This document shows positions 55,437-64,000 of a stretch of DNA of 64,000 nucleotides, in pieces. Numbering within the stretch: position 1 is the stretch's first letter; each line of letters opens with the position of its first letter. The stretch covers positions 3,411,501 through 3,475,500 of the forward strand of contig NZ_JAVIWJ010000001.1 of the NCBI RefSeq assembly GCF_034314105.1. The letters run 5' to 3'. The stretch is from Pseudomonas sp. AB6 (lineage in GTDB: Bacteria > Pseudomonadota > Gammaproteobacteria > Pseudomonadales > Pseudomonadaceae). A program made the position numbers and the translations under genes. Under the pieces are notes generated by a model that saw only the letters and a program-made list of their open reading frames with translations, had not been told where the DNA came from and ran no database searches.

Positions 55437-56273
55437 TTAACTTCTTCCCCCAAAAATCTGCGAAGGCCGGCGCAGGGTGGGGTCGAAAGGGTTGATCTTC
55501 GGGCCGATTGCCGCCGCTTCGCGTTTGAGCAACTCAACCACGGTTGGCAGTCGATCTGGCCCCAGGCGATCAGTGATGGTCGCAACGCTGAGCGCCGCGA
55601 CGGCATGCCCATTGCGGTTGAGAATCGGCACGGCGAGGCCAGCCATTCCCGGCAGCGCGCCGGTATTGCGCGCCGCGTACCCGAGTCGCCGAACGTTCTC
55701 CACCTCCGAACGCAGAAACACTTCGTCGTACAGGTGAAAGTCCTTGAGCCGTGGCAGGTTGTAACAGATTACGGTCTCGCGTTCTTCCTCAGGCAAGAAT
55801 GCCAGAATTGCCAAGCTGCCCTGCCCCACGCCCAACGCCACGCGCCCGCCGATGTCGCCGGTGAAGGTCCGAATCGGGTATGGCCCCTCGCTGCGGTCCA
55901 GGCAGATGGCATCGAAACCGCTGCGGGCCAACAGAAATAATGAATCCCCCAACGAGGCGCTTAGTCTCAACATGCTTGGCCGGACCAGATCCCGCAGGTT
56001 GCCGGTATTCCCCGCCAGCGCCGCCAATGCAAAAAATTCCAAGCTCAGGCGGTAGCGCTTGCTGCGCTCATCCTGCTCGACCATGCCTTCGTCCATCAGG
56101 CTACGCAGCAAACGATGGGTGGTCGGTTGCGACAAACCGACCTGCTGCGCCAACTGGGTCACTCGGGCGCCACCGTCGGGCGCAGTGCCGAGGCTGCGCA
56201 GCACGGCAAACATTCGAGAGACGCTGCCAACGCCGACTTCCTTCAACTCACCATTCCGTTCAGCGGAAGACAT
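55437..56273 (-). CDS. IclR-family transcriptional regulator
   Basis: A 278-residue regulator. The N-terminal winged helix (about 15-80; VTQLAQQVGLSQPTTHRLLRSLMDEGMVE) is followed by the IclR effector domain (about 90-262; GGRVALGVGQGSLAILAFLPEEE, AVAALSVATITDRLG). It is divergent from the ABC importer/dehydrogenase operon across 243 bp and is the obvious controller of it. Ligand unknown. Confidence 0.93.
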   Translation of the reverse strand: MSSAERNGELKEVGVGSVSRMFAVLRSLGTAPDGGARVTQLAQQVGLSQPTTHRLLRSLMDEGMVEQDERSKRYRLSLEFFALAALAGNTGNLRDLVRPSMLRLSASLGDSLFLLARSGFDAICLDRSEGPYPIRTFTGDIGGRVALGVGQGSLAILAFLPEEERETVICYNLPRLKDFHLYDEVFLRSEVENVRRLGYAARNTGALPGMAGLAVPILNRNGHAVAALSVATITDRLGPDRLPTVVELLKREAAAIGPKINPFDPTLRRPSQIFGGRS

Positions 56274-56301
56274 AAGGTTATTTCCTTCTTATAAATTTGC
56301 T

Positions 56302-56347
56302 GAGCGAATGAAAATGAAAAAAACAGTTCTTTCAGTGAAATTCGCTC
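56302..56347. promoter_or_regulatory. Inverted repeat in the IclR/ABC divergent region
   Basis: GAGCGAAT (56302-56309) and ATTCGCTC (56340-56347) are perfect reverse complements 30 bp apart, close to the IclR start. It is a candidate operator; IclR proteins often bind spaced sites. Confidence 0.4.
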
Positions 56348-56516
56348 TTTCGCCCATCCTAGGCTTCGTCCTAATGTGAGTCCACAGGGGCGAATCGAAC
56401 AACACATGGCAGCCGACTTAGAGCGAGCGCCGACGCACCCAGCGGTATCCCTTCGCATCTGCCCATTACAAAAGAGCGTGTTTCGACGCGCCCAATAAAC
56501 AAGGTGGACCGCGCAC

Positions 56517-57545
56517 ATGGCATTTCTCCAACTCGAAGGCCTCAGCAAACGCTATGGCGCCATCGACGCCGTTGTCGCCACGGATCTGGCGGTTGAAAAA
56601 GGCGAATTCGTTTCTCTGCTCGGCCCCTCCGGCTGCGGCAAAACCACCACCCTGCAAATGATCGCGGGCTTTGTCGACGCCACGGCCGGGCGCATCGTGC
56701 TGGACGGCCGCGACATTACTCACGCCAAACCCAGCAGCCGTGGGCTGGGCGTTGTGTTTCAAAGTTACGCGCTGTTTCCCCACATGACCGTCCGCGACAA
56801 CGTCGCTTTTGGCTTGCGGATGCGTAAGGTGCCATCGGCCGATATGGCCCGGCGCGTGACCACGGTATTGGACTTGGTGCGATTGGCAGCGCATGCCGAG
56901 CGTTACCCGCGAGAATTGTCCGGCGGCCAGCGCCAGCGTGTGGCCCTGGCCCGCGCATTGGTGATTGAACCGCCCGTGCTGTTGCTCGACGAACCGCTGT
57001 CCAACCTCGACGCCAATTTGCGCGAAGAGATGCAGTTTGAGATTCGTCGCATCCAGTGCGAAGTCGGCATCACGACCTTGATGGTGACCCACGATCAAGC
57101 GGAAGCGCTGTCGATCAGTGACCGGGTGGTGGTGATGCAGGCCGGCCGCGTGACCCAGATCGACGAGCCCTACAAACTCTACGAACATCCGCGCACGCCG
57201 TTTATTTCCGGCTTCGTCGGCAAAGCCAACATGCTCGCCGGAGACCTCGATGCCGCCGGTTGCCCGCAGGTACGCCACACCCCTGGCCATGGCGCGCTAA
57301 CCCTCAGTTTGCGCCCGGAAAAAATCGACCTGCTCGACGCCGGCAACGGTCGGTTGCAGGGGCGTATTTCAGTCCGCTATTTCCTCGGCAGCCAATGGCT
57401 GTACCGCATCGACACTGCATTGGGCGAACTAACTGTGGTCCGCCGCAACGACGGCAGCGCGCCGCTGACTGAAGGCACGGCGGTGGGACTCGACTGGCAA
57501 GCTGATTTATTGCGCGTGCTGGCCGCCGACGAGGTGCATGCATGA
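56517..57545 (+). CDS. ABC importer ATP-binding protein (PotA/spermidine-putrescine type)
   Basis: A 342-residue ATPase with Walker A GPSGCGKTT, signature ELSGGQRQRVALARAL, Walker B VLLLDEPLSNLD and a C-terminal TOBE domain (about 250-335). The overall form matches the PotA/FbpC group that serves two-permease importers. It opens a seven-gene rightward operon with two permeases, three dehydrogenase subunits and a binding protein. Its stop overlaps the first permease start by 4 bp. Confidence 0.94.
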   Translation: MAFLQLEGLSKRYGAIDAVVATDLAVEKGEFVSLLGPSGCGKTTTLQMIAGFVDATAGRIVLDGRDITHAKPSSRGLGVVFQSYALFPHMTVRDNVAFGLRMRKVPSADMARRVTTVLDLVRLAAHAERYPRELSGGQRQRVALARALVIEPPVLLLDEPLSNLDANLREEMQFEIRRIQCEVGITTLMVTHDQAEALSISDRVVVMQAGRVTQIDEPYKLYEHPRTPFISGFVGKANMLAGDLDAAGCPQVRHTPGHGALTLSLRPEKIDLLDAGNGRLQGRISVRYFLGSQWLYRIDTALGELTVVRRNDGSAPLTEGTAVGLDWQADLLRVLAADEVHA

Positions 57546-58414
57546 ATGCGCTCGCCTTTTTGCGCAACGGCGGACGTGGTTATCTGCTGTCACTGCCGGC
57601 CATTATTCTGTTCAGTTGCCTGTTGATACTGCCGCTGGTGCTGACGCTGGTGTTGTCGTTCAACGTGTTCGACTACCAGCTTGGGGTCAAAAACGGCGAG
57701 TTCACCTTCGCCCATTACATCGACCTGTTCAGTGATTCGTACTATTACGAAATCTTCTTTCGCACGCTGTGGATCAGCGCCGTGGTCACGCTGTTGTGCG
57801 TGGTGATCGGCGTCCCCGAGGCGTACATCCTCAGCCGCATGGGCACACCGTGGCGCTCAATTTTCCTGATTTTGATTTTGACCCCGCTGCTGATTTCCGT
57901 GGTGGTGCGGGCATTTGGCTGGAGCTTGCTGCTCGGCTCCGATGGCTTGGTCAACCAGGCGATTCAGGCGTTTGGCGGACATCCGGTGAAGCTGCTCTAT
58001 ACCTCGTTCGCGATAATCATCGCGCTGGTCCACGTGATGCTGCCGTTCATGATCATTCCGGTCTGGACCTCGCTGCAAAAGCTCGACCCCTCGGCTGAAC
58101 AAGCCGCGCTGTCCCTCGGCGCCAGTCAGGCCAAGGTCATGCGCTTGGTGGTGCTGCCGCAAGTCATGCCCGGCGTGCTGTCGGGGACGTTGATCGTCTT
58201 CGGGTTGTCTGCCAGTTCCTTCGCCATTCCCGGCCTGTTAGGTGGACGACGTTTGAAAATGGTCGCCACCGTGGTCTACGACCAATACCTGTCGGAACTG
58301 AACTGGCCCATGGGCGCGGCCATCGCGGTGGTGCTGCTGGTGATCAATTTGCTGGTGATGCTGACGTGGAACCGGTTTGTCGAACGCCGCTATAAAAAGA
58401 CCTTGGGAGAATAA
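57542..58414 (+). CDS. ABC importer permease 1 (PotB type)
   Basis: A 290-residue permease with six membrane helices and the ATPase-docking EAA loop EQAALSLGASQAKVMRLVVLPQVMPG. It matches the PotB/HisM-type spermidine-putrescine permease fold. It overlaps the ATPase gene by 4 bp and is followed after 3 bp by the second permease, so a heterodimeric channel is expected. Confidence 0.93.
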   Translation: MNALAFLRNGGRGYLLSLPAIILFSCLLILPLVLTLVLSFNVFDYQLGVKNGEFTFAHYIDLFSDSYYYEIFFRTLWISAVVTLLCVVIGVPEAYILSRMGTPWRSIFLILILTPLLISVVVRAFGWSLLLGSDGLVNQAIQAFGGHPVKLLYTSFAIIIALVHVMLPFMIIPVWTSLQKLDPSAEQAALSLGASQAKVMRLVVLPQVMPGVLSGTLIVFGLSASSFAIPGLLGGRRLKMVATVVYDQYLSELNWPMGAAIAVVLLVINLLVMLTWNRFVERRYKKTLGE

Positions 58415-58417
58415 GAC

Positions 58418-59212
58418 ATGTCCAAAAACGGTCCTTTGTCGCTGGGTTTTCATACCTTAGTGGTGGTGTTCATGCTGGCGCCGCTGGTGGTGGTATGCCT
58501 GGTGGCGTTCACCCCGGAAAATACCCTGAGCTTGCCAACGTCCGGGTTTTCCCTGCGATGGTTCAGGGCAGTGTTTGAACGCGCTGATTTCATTCATGCG
58601 TTCTATAACAGTCTGATTCTGGCGTTCGTGGCCGCCTCGCTGGCCACCCTGATTGCCGTGCCCGCCGCACTAGCGATCACCCGCTATACATTCCCTGGCC
58701 GCGACTTCCTGAACAGCCTGTTTCTGTCGCCGATCATCATGCCGCACTTGGTCTTGGGCGTGGCCATGCTGCGGCTGTTCGCGCTGATGGGGGTCAACGG
58801 CAGTTTCGCCTGGCTGATGCTTGCCCACGTGGTGATCATCACGCCGTACGTATTGCGGTTGGTGATCGCCGCCGCCATCGGCATCGACCGCAGCGCTGAA
58901 CAAGCCGCTGAATCATTAGGCGCCAGTCGCTTTACCCTGTTTCGCCAAATCACCTTACCGATGATTTTGCCGGGGGTCGCCGGCGGCTGGCTGCTGGCGT
59001 TCATTAACAGTTTCGACGAGGTCACCCTGTCGATCTTCGTCAGCTCGCCATCGACCCAGACACTGCCGGTGCGCATGTACGTGTACGCCACCGAATCCAT
59101 CGACCCGATGATGGCGGCAGTGTCGGCATTGGTTATTGCGTTGACCGCTGCGGCCATGATTGTGCTCGACCGGGTGTATGGCCTGGACCGCGTTCTGGTT
59201 GGTAAACATTGA
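58418..59212 (+). CDS. ABC importer permease 2 (PotC type)
   Basis: A 264-residue permease with six helices and the EAA loop EQAAESLGASRFTLFRQITLPMILPG. ENTLSLPTSGFSLRWF near the start is typical of PotC relatives. Its partner is the preceding permease. The iron-sulfur subunit gene follows after 13 bp with GAGGAAGG as its ribosome site. Confidence 0.93.
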   Translation: MSKNGPLSLGFHTLVVVFMLAPLVVVCLVAFTPENTLSLPTSGFSLRWFRAVFERADFIHAFYNSLILAFVAASLATLIAVPAALAITRYTFPGRDFLNSLFLSPIIMPHLVLGVAMLRLFALMGVNGSFAWLMLAHVVIITPYVLRLVIAAAIGIDRSAEQAAESLGASRFTLFRQITLPMILPGVAGGWLLAFINSFDEVTLSIFVSSPSTQTLPVRMYVYATESIDPMMAAVSALVIALTAAAMIVLDRVYGLDRVLVGKH

Positions 59213-59225
59213 GGAAGGCACTGAA

Positions 59226-59516
59226 ATGGCGTTGTTTAAACGACTGGTCGAGACAGATCGACCAGCGCTGGTGTTCACCCTCGACGGTCAACCGGCCACT
59301 GGCTTACAAGGTGACACCCTGCTGACCGCCGTGTTGACCTGCGGCGAGCACGTGCGTGGTAGTGATTTCAGCGCCGAACCGCGAGCGGGCTTTTGCATGA
59401 TGGGCGCCTGCCAGGAGTGTTGGGTGCGCCTGGGTGACGGTCGCCGCGTGCGGGCCTGCTCGACGTTGCTGGAAGCCGGACAGATCATCAGCCGTGAACC
59501 GGGGCGCCGCCTATGA
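59226..59516 (+). CDS. (2Fe-2S) subunit of a three-component amine dehydrogenase
   Basis: A 96-residue small iron-sulfur protein of the HcnA/opine-oxidase gamma type. Cysteines in TCGEHVR, GFCMMGACQECWV and RACSTLL provide the 2Fe-2S ligands. Such subunits pair with two FAD subunits in hydrogen cyanide synthase, octopine/nopaline oxidase and D-hydroxyproline dehydrogenase. ATG 59226 is preceded by GAGGAAGG; an upstream frame has no support. The stop overlaps the next start (ATGA). Confidence 0.9.
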   Translation: MALFKRLVETDRPALVFTLDGQPATGLQGDTLLTAVLTCGEHVRGSDFSAEPRAGFCMMGACQECWVRLGDGRRVRACSTLLEAGQIISREPGRRL

Positions 59517-60865
59517 ACGTGGTGATTGTTGGCGCGGGTCCGGCCGGAATTCGGGCGGCACACACTTTGTTGGCCCACGGCGTTAAAGCCTGTTTGCTTG
59601 ACGAATCGCCACGCGGCGGCGGTCAGGTCTATCGCCGCCAACCGGCCAACTTTCGGCGCACGGCTAAACAGATTTATGGCTTTGAGGCGTCGAAGGCCGA
59701 ATCGGTGCATCGCGCCATCGACGATCTGTCGACCCAAATCGACTACCGTCCCGAGACGCTGGTGTGGAATGCCGAAGACGGGCGCCTGGACACCTTGAGC
59801 GATGGTCATGCTCGCGCAGTCAATTATTCGCAAATCATCGTCGCCACCGGCGCCACCGACCGTATTTTGCCGGTACTGGGCTGGACACTGCCCGGCGTCT
59901 ACAGCCTGGGCGCGGCGCAGATTGCGTTGAAGTATCAGGGTTGCGCCATCGGTGAGCGCGTAGCCTTTTGTGGCAGCGGGCCATTGCTGTACCTGGTCGC
60001 TTATCAATACGCCAAAGCCGGGGCCAAGGTGGTCGCGGTGCTCGACAGCGCACCGTTCAGTGCCCAATGTCGGGCGTTACCTGCGCTGCTTGGCCAGCCT
60101 GCGACCTTGGCCAAAGGTTTGTATTACCGCAGCTGGCTAACCGCCCACGGCATTGCGGTGCATCAGGGCGCAACCCTGGAGCGTATCGAGGGTGAGCACC
60201 GCGTCGGCGCGATCACTTGGCGTCAGGGTAAGCGCCATCAACGGTTGGAATGTGATGCGGTGGGGTTCGCCCACGCCCTGCGCAGTGAAACGCAATTGGC
60301 CGATTTGTTGAGCTGCGACTTTCACTGGAATGAATTGAACCGCGCCTGGTTGCCCACCCGTGACAGCGCTGGCCGCAGCTCGGTCCACGGTGTGTACCTG
60401 GCTGGCGATGGCGCTGGAATCATGGGCGCCGACGCCGCGGAAATGGCCGGTGAGCGCGCCGCGCTGGCCGTGCTTGAAGACAGCGGGCGCGTCATCGACA
60501 GCGCCCGTCGCCGGTCTCTGGAACACAAGCTCGCAGGCATAGAACGCTTTCGCCACGGATTGGAAATCGCCTTCCCATTCCCGACTGACTGGGCGGCCAA
60601 CGCGCCCGACGAATTGATGATTTGCCGCTGTGAGGAAGTCTCAGCCGCTGAAGTCCGTGCGGTGGTGGATGATGGTCACTGGGAACTCAATCGAGTCAAA
60701 GCCCATTGCCGAGTAGGCATGGGCCGCTGTCAGGGTCGGATGTGCGGGTCGGCGGCGGCAGAGATTGTCGCCCAACGCAGCGGCCGAGCACTGAACAGCA
60801 TCGGTCGGTTGCGCGGTCAGGCGCCGATCAAACCCTTGCCGTTTGGCGTGGAGATTGAGTCATGA
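59513..60865 (+). CDS. FAD/NAD(P)-binding dehydrogenase subunit (HcnB/OoxA-like)
   Basis: A 450-residue flavoprotein. It begins with the FAD loop VVIVGAGPAGIRAA, has a second nucleotide loop FCGSGPLLYLVAYQYAKAG, and ends in a BFD-like 2Fe-2S domain (CRCEEVSAAEVR, CRVGMGRCQGRMCG). This matches the alpha subunit of opine oxidases, HcnB and the D-hydroxyproline dehydrogenase alpha chain. It probably passes electrons from the substrate-oxidising subunit to the respiratory chain. Both ends overlap neighbours by 4 bp. Confidence 0.9.
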   Translation: MNVVIVGAGPAGIRAAHTLLAHGVKACLLDESPRGGGQVYRRQPANFRRTAKQIYGFEASKAESVHRAIDDLSTQIDYRPETLVWNAEDGRLDTLSDGHARAVNYSQIIVATGATDRILPVLGWTLPGVYSLGAAQIALKYQGCAIGERVAFCGSGPLLYLVAYQYAKAGAKVVAVLDSAPFSAQCRALPALLGQPATLAKGLYYRSWLTAHGIAVHQGATLERIEGEHRVGAITWRQGKRHQRLECDAVGFAHALRSETQLADLLSCDFHWNELNRAWLPTRDSAGRSSVHGVYLAGDGAGIMGADAAEMAGERAALAVLEDSGRVIDSARRRSLEHKLAGIERFRHGLEIAFPFPTDWAANAPDELMICRCEEVSAAEVRAVVDDGHWELNRVKAHCRVGMGRCQGRMCGSAAAEIVAQRSGRALNSIGRLRGQAPIKPLPFGVEIES

Positions 60866-62028
60866 GCACGCTGATCGAAACCGATGCCGTGGTGCTCGGC
60901 GGCGGCATCGTCGGGGCTTCGGCGGCCTTGATGCTCGCGCGCAAAGACAAACGGGTGGTGCTGCTGGAGCGTGATTTTTGTGGCTCGCATTCCAGCGGGG
61001 TTAACTATGGAGGTGTTCGCCGGCAAGGTCGGCCACTGAGTCAGTTGCCCTTGTCCCAGCGCGCCCACGCGATGTGGGACAACCTGCTCGAACTGATCGG
61101 CACCGACGGCGAATACGTGAAATCAGGGCATTTGAAACTGGCCCGCAGTCACGCGGACATGGCTGCGCTTCAATCGTATGCCGACGCCACGCGGGGGTTT
61201 GGCTTGGGCTTGCGGTTGCTTGATCGCGCCGAATTGCGCGCGCGATACCCCTGGGTGGGTGACGTGGCGCAGGGAGCATCGTTGTGCCCGGAAGATGGTC
61301 ACGCCAATCCGCGTTTGATTTCGCCTGCCTTCGCCCGCGCCGCGCAACGTGCTGGCGCCCAGGTGTTCGAGCAGGCCAACGTCATCGACATCGAACATGA
61401 CGGGCAAGCATTCAACGTCCACTGCGCCAACGGGATCAAGGTTCGCGCGCCGTGGCTGCTCAATTGCGCTGGCGCCTGGGCCGGGAACGTCGCCGCCCAA
61501 TTTGGCGAGTCGGTGCCGATGCGCACCGGGCACCCGGCGATGCTGGTCACCGAACCGTTGCCCATGGTGATGGACGTCAGCACCGGGGTAGAAGGCGGTG
61601 GGATTTATGCGCGCCAAGTGGCGCGAGGTAATTGCGTGTTGGGCGGCGGCCAAGGGTTTGCAATGACCCCGGAGCAGGCACGTCCAGGCCAAGCCGCCGT
61701 GCTTGAGATCCTGCGCAACGCCGCCGAGCTGTATCCGTTTCTTGCGCACGCTCAAGCGATTCGGACCTGGAGCGGCACCGAAGGTTATCTGCCAGATCGC
61801 GAACCCGTGATTGGCGTCAGCACCACCCAAGCGGGTTTGCTGCACGGTTTCGGTTTCGCCGGGTCCGGTTTCCAGATCGCCCCGGCGGTGGGTGAAGCCC
61901 TCGCCGAACTGGTGTGTTCAGGTTCCGCTACACAGCCGATTGAAGCGTTTTCAATCGCTCGTTTTCAAACCACTCAAACCGCGCAAGCGGGGACCGTCGT
62001 TCAATTGCCTAGAGGAAGATCGCGTTAA
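60862..62028 (+). CDS. FAD-dependent amine/amino-acid oxidising subunit (DAO family, HcnC/OoxB-like)
   Basis: A 388-residue D-amino-acid-oxidase-fold protein. The FAD motif VVLGGGIVGASAALMLA, the GVNYGGVRRQGR segment and the C-terminal GLLHGFGFAGSGFQIAPAVGE close the flavin site. It is the likely substrate-oxidising (beta) subunit, acting on a secondary amine, imino acid or D-amino acid. Specificity cannot be read from sequence. It overlaps its neighbours on both sides, linking it tightly to the importer. Confidence 0.9.
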   Translation: MSTLIETDAVVLGGGIVGASAALMLARKDKRVVLLERDFCGSHSSGVNYGGVRRQGRPLSQLPLSQRAHAMWDNLLELIGTDGEYVKSGHLKLARSHADMAALQSYADATRGFGLGLRLLDRAELRARYPWVGDVAQGASLCPEDGHANPRLISPAFARAAQRAGAQVFEQANVIDIEHDGQAFNVHCANGIKVRAPWLLNCAGAWAGNVAAQFGESVPMRTGHPAMLVTEPLPMVMDVSTGVEGGGIYARQVARGNCVLGGGQGFAMTPEQARPGQAAVLEILRNAAELYPFLAHAQAIRTWSGTEGYLPDREPVIGVSTTQAGLLHGFGFAGSGFQIAPAVGEALAELVCSGSATQPIEAFSIARFQTTQTAQAGTVVQLPRGRSR

Positions 62029-63070
62029 TGAAGAACATCAATCGTATCGCCCTGTCTTGTCTACCCTTGGCCAGCTTGCTAATGACGGGCACGGCCCACG
62101 CCGATCCGACGCTGTACTTGGGCATGAACGGCGGCACCATGGAACGGGTTTACGCCGACAAGGTGTTGCCCGCGTTCGAGAAGGCCAACCACGTTAAAGT
62201 CGTGATCGTGCCTGGCACCTCGTCGGACATTTTGGCCAAAGTTCAAGCGAGCAAAGACACCCCACAGATGCACGTCATATTCCTCGACGACGGCATCATG
62301 TACCGCGCCATTTCCATGGGCTTGTGCGACAAGCTTCAGGACAGCCCGGTGCTGGCGGATATTCCGGCCAAAGCGAAGATCAAGGATCAGGCCGTGGCCG
62401 TGACCCTCGGCGTGACCGGCCTCGCCTACAACACGCGGATGTTCAAAGAAAAAGGCTGGAGCGCACCGACCTCGTGGATGGACCTGGCCGACCCGCGCTT
62501 CAAGGACAAAGTAGTGTTCCAGTCACTCGCGTCATCGACGTTCGGCCTGCACGGTTTCTTGATGTTCAACCGTATTCAGGGCGGCAGCGAAGCCAACGTT
62601 GAACCTGGCTTTAAAGCGTGGCCGAAACCATTGGCCCTAACGTCCTGGAATACATCGCCAGCTCGGCGAAGATCTCGGAAATGGTACAGACCAATGAAGC
62701 GGCCATCTTTCCGCTGACCCCGACCGGCGTCAGCACCCTGCAACTGCTGGGCGTGCCGGTGGAATACGCGCAACCGAAAGAAGGCGCCGTGGTGCTCAAC
62801 GTCGCCGAATGCGCCATCGCCCACAACGACCAACCGGAACTGGCGCAAAAACTGGCGGCATTTCTGCTGAGCCCAGAAGCCCAAGGCCCGGCACTGGAAG
62901 AAGGCGATCAAATTCCTTCCAACCCAAAAACCCCAACCACCGACAAAACCCGCGCGCGAGTCGAGGCCATGAACAAATACCTGGAAACAGCGATTTCGAT
63001 CGATTGGGATCAGGTGAATCAGCTACGACCCGAGTGGAATGCGCGCTGGAGCAAGACGATTGAGCGATAG
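62028..63070 (+). pseudogene. ABC importer periplasmic binding protein, disrupted by a frameshift
   Basis: A PotD/FbpA-like substrate-binding protein with a signal peptide ending TGTAHADP and about 346 residues if repaired. The first frame runs correctly to GSEANVEPGFKAW (near 62621), then reads through a wrong frame to a stop at 62717. The true continuation, AETIGPNVLEYIASSAKISEMVQ..., is in another frame to 63070. One G appears missing from a run at 62620-62621. If real, the importer lacks a functional receptor; if an assembly error, the operon is intact. Confidence 0.88.
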
Positions 63071-63114
63071 GTGAGGCGGCTGTCAGCTTGAACTGCTCTG
63101 AGTATTTACTCATG

Positions 63115-63155
63115 AAAAAACCCCAAAAGTCAGGACGGGTGTCCAACTTTTGGGG
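63115..63155 (-). terminator. Rho-independent terminator of ssb
   Basis: Read leftward, CCCCAAAAGT and ACTTTTGGGG form a 10-bp stem followed by six T. It lies 33 bp past the ssb stop and separates ssb from the convergent binding-protein gene. Confidence 0.93.
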
Positions 63156-63187
63156 TGCAGTTCAGAACCGGGCTTTTTGATTGATTT

Positions 63188-63724
63188 CTAGAACGGAATA
63201 TCGTCATCAAAACTATCAAAATCCGGAGCCGGTTGCGGCGCTTGCTGCTGGGGAGCAGGGCGCGATTCGCGTTGTGGCTGGGATTGCTGCGGCTGCGATG
63301 ACTGCTGCGGACGCTGCTGTTGAGGGCGTGGCGCAGAGTTGCTGTTGCCGCCTTGACCCTGTGGAGCACCGTCACCTTGTGGGCGACCGCCCAGCAGTTG
63401 CATGGTGCCTTGCATGTCGACGACGATTTCAGTGGTGTAGCGCTTGATGCCGTCTTTTTCCCACTCGCGGGTTTGCAGCTTGCCCTCGATGTAAACCTGC
63501 GAACCTTTGCGCAGGTATTCGCCGGCGATCTCAGCGACTTTGCCGAACATCGAAACACGGTGCCATTCAGTCTTTTCGACTTTCTGACCGGTTTGTTTGT
63601 CGGTCCATTGTTCGCTGGTCGCCAGACTCAGGTTGGTCACGGCGTTACCGTTAGGCAAGTAGCGAACTTCGGGATCCTGGCCGCATGTACCGACCAATAT
63701 GACTTTGTTAACCCCACGGGCCAT
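63188..63724 (-). CDS. ssb: Single-stranded DNA-binding protein
   Basis: A 178-residue SSB with an N-terminal OB fold ([12 protein letters not shown]..., about 1-110), a Gln/Pro-rich flexible linker (about 115-165) and the acidic tip [11 protein letters not shown] that recruits repair and replication proteins. The gene is expressed leftward behind an MFS transporter gene, an order I recall in P. aeruginosa, and ends at a strong terminator. Confidence 0.98.
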   Translation of the reverse strand: MARGVNKVILVGTCGQDPEVRYLPNGNAVTNLSLATSEQWTDKQTGQKVEKTEWHRVSMFGKVAEIAGEYLRKGSQVYIEGKLQTREWEKDGIKRYTTEIVVDMQGTMQLLGGRPQGDGAPQGQGGNSNSAPRPQQQRPQQSSQPQQSQPQRESRPAPQQQAPQPAPDFDSFDDDIPF

Positions 63725-63733
63725 AACGCTCTC

Positions 63734-64000
63734 CTAGGCTTCGCATTCCGCTGGCTTCGGGTCGTTGACCAGGCGCTCAAGGGAGTTGCGATCCAATAAT
63801 TCGGTATCTAGTTTGATATAAATGGCAGCTTCGTCACTGACGACCACTGCATCTGTTACCCCCGGGACGGCCATCAAACGCGCGATCAAGCCACCTTCGC
63901 GTTGTGCTTCAGGCGTCAACGGCACACGCAGGCTCGTCACATACGGTGGTTCGCGCATAGTTACAGCAAAGGCTAGCCAGATGGCACATAGAGCGGCACC
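63734..64000 (-). CDS. MFS transporter, C-terminal part (cut by window edge)
   Basis: The last ~88 residues of a protein entering from the right edge. The frame stays open upstream of the ATG at 63958, reading ALCAIWLAFAVTMREPPYV, a final transmembrane helix. A ~60-residue cytoplasmic tail follows (LIARLMAVPGVTDAVVVSDEAAIYIKLDTELLD), resembling a small ferredoxin-like domain seen on the MFS protein next to ssb in pseudomonads. The internal ATG is therefore not the gene start. The ssb start is 9 bp after its stop. Confidence 0.8.
   Translation of the reverse strand, partial: GAALCAIWLAFAVTMREPPYVTSLRVPLTPEAQREGGLIARLMAVPGVTDAVVVSDEAAIYIKLDTELLDRNSLERLVNDPKPAECEA

Overview
This window is chromosomal DNA from a Pseudomonas, most likely a P. 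fluorescens/P. putida-type species. The evidence is gene content and order. From mpl through the ethanolamine genes, ppa, the two-component pair, xseB-ispA-dxs, the nrdR-rib-nusB-thiL-pgpA operon, the zinc operon, oprG and the epimerase pair, the order matches what I recall of P. aeruginosa PAO1 around PA4020-PA4069. That match is from memory and was not computed. GC is high, ribosome sites are GAGG-like, and REP-type inverted repeats sit between genes. I see no tRNA, rRNA, CRISPR array, insertion sequence or prophage block.

Layout: 1-8.9 kb holds the end of mpl, then a sigma-54 activator (EatR) divergent from an ethanolamine operon (acetaldehyde dehydrogenase, permease, EutB, EutC) and an acetyltransferase. 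9-16.3 kb holds a DedA protein, an MtfA-like peptidase, ppa, a lone S24 repressor, a small secreted protein, and a response regulator/sensor kinase pair followed by a DD-carboxypeptidase. 16.4-22.6 kb holds SotB, a siaABCD-type phosphatase/kinase/phosphoprotein/diguanylate cyclase operon, and a frameshifted EamA exporter next to an Lrp regulator. 22.7-33.2 kb holds isoprenoid genes (xseB, ispA, dxs) and the leftward riboflavin/nusB/thiL/pgpA genes. 33.4-41.3 kb holds a YbaY lipoprotein, CnoX-like thioredoxin, a Zur-type zinc operon, oprG and two sugar-nucleotide enzymes.

41.5-53.8 kb holds the giant helicase Lhr, a large MscS-type channel, and a molybdenum group: a FdhF/YdeP-type oxidoreductase, a TetR regulator, an NTF2-fold protein, moaA and mobA. 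53.9-63.1 kb holds a 2-aminoadipate-like transaminase, an IclR regulator and a rightward operon for an ABC importer plus a three-component (2Fe-2S/FAD/FAD) amine dehydrogenase. The importer's binding-protein gene carries a one-base frameshift. The window ends with ssb and the C-terminus of an MFS transporter.

The most interesting systems are: the Sia-type operon, whose phosphatase has a cytoplasmic CBS sensor; the uncharacterised importer/dehydrogenase cluster; three CTTAA direct repeats linking the two-component pair to a cell-wall carboxypeptidase; and a TetR gene whose promoter predicts a leaderless, self-repressed message. Two genes carry single-base deletions that could be real mutations or assembly errors.
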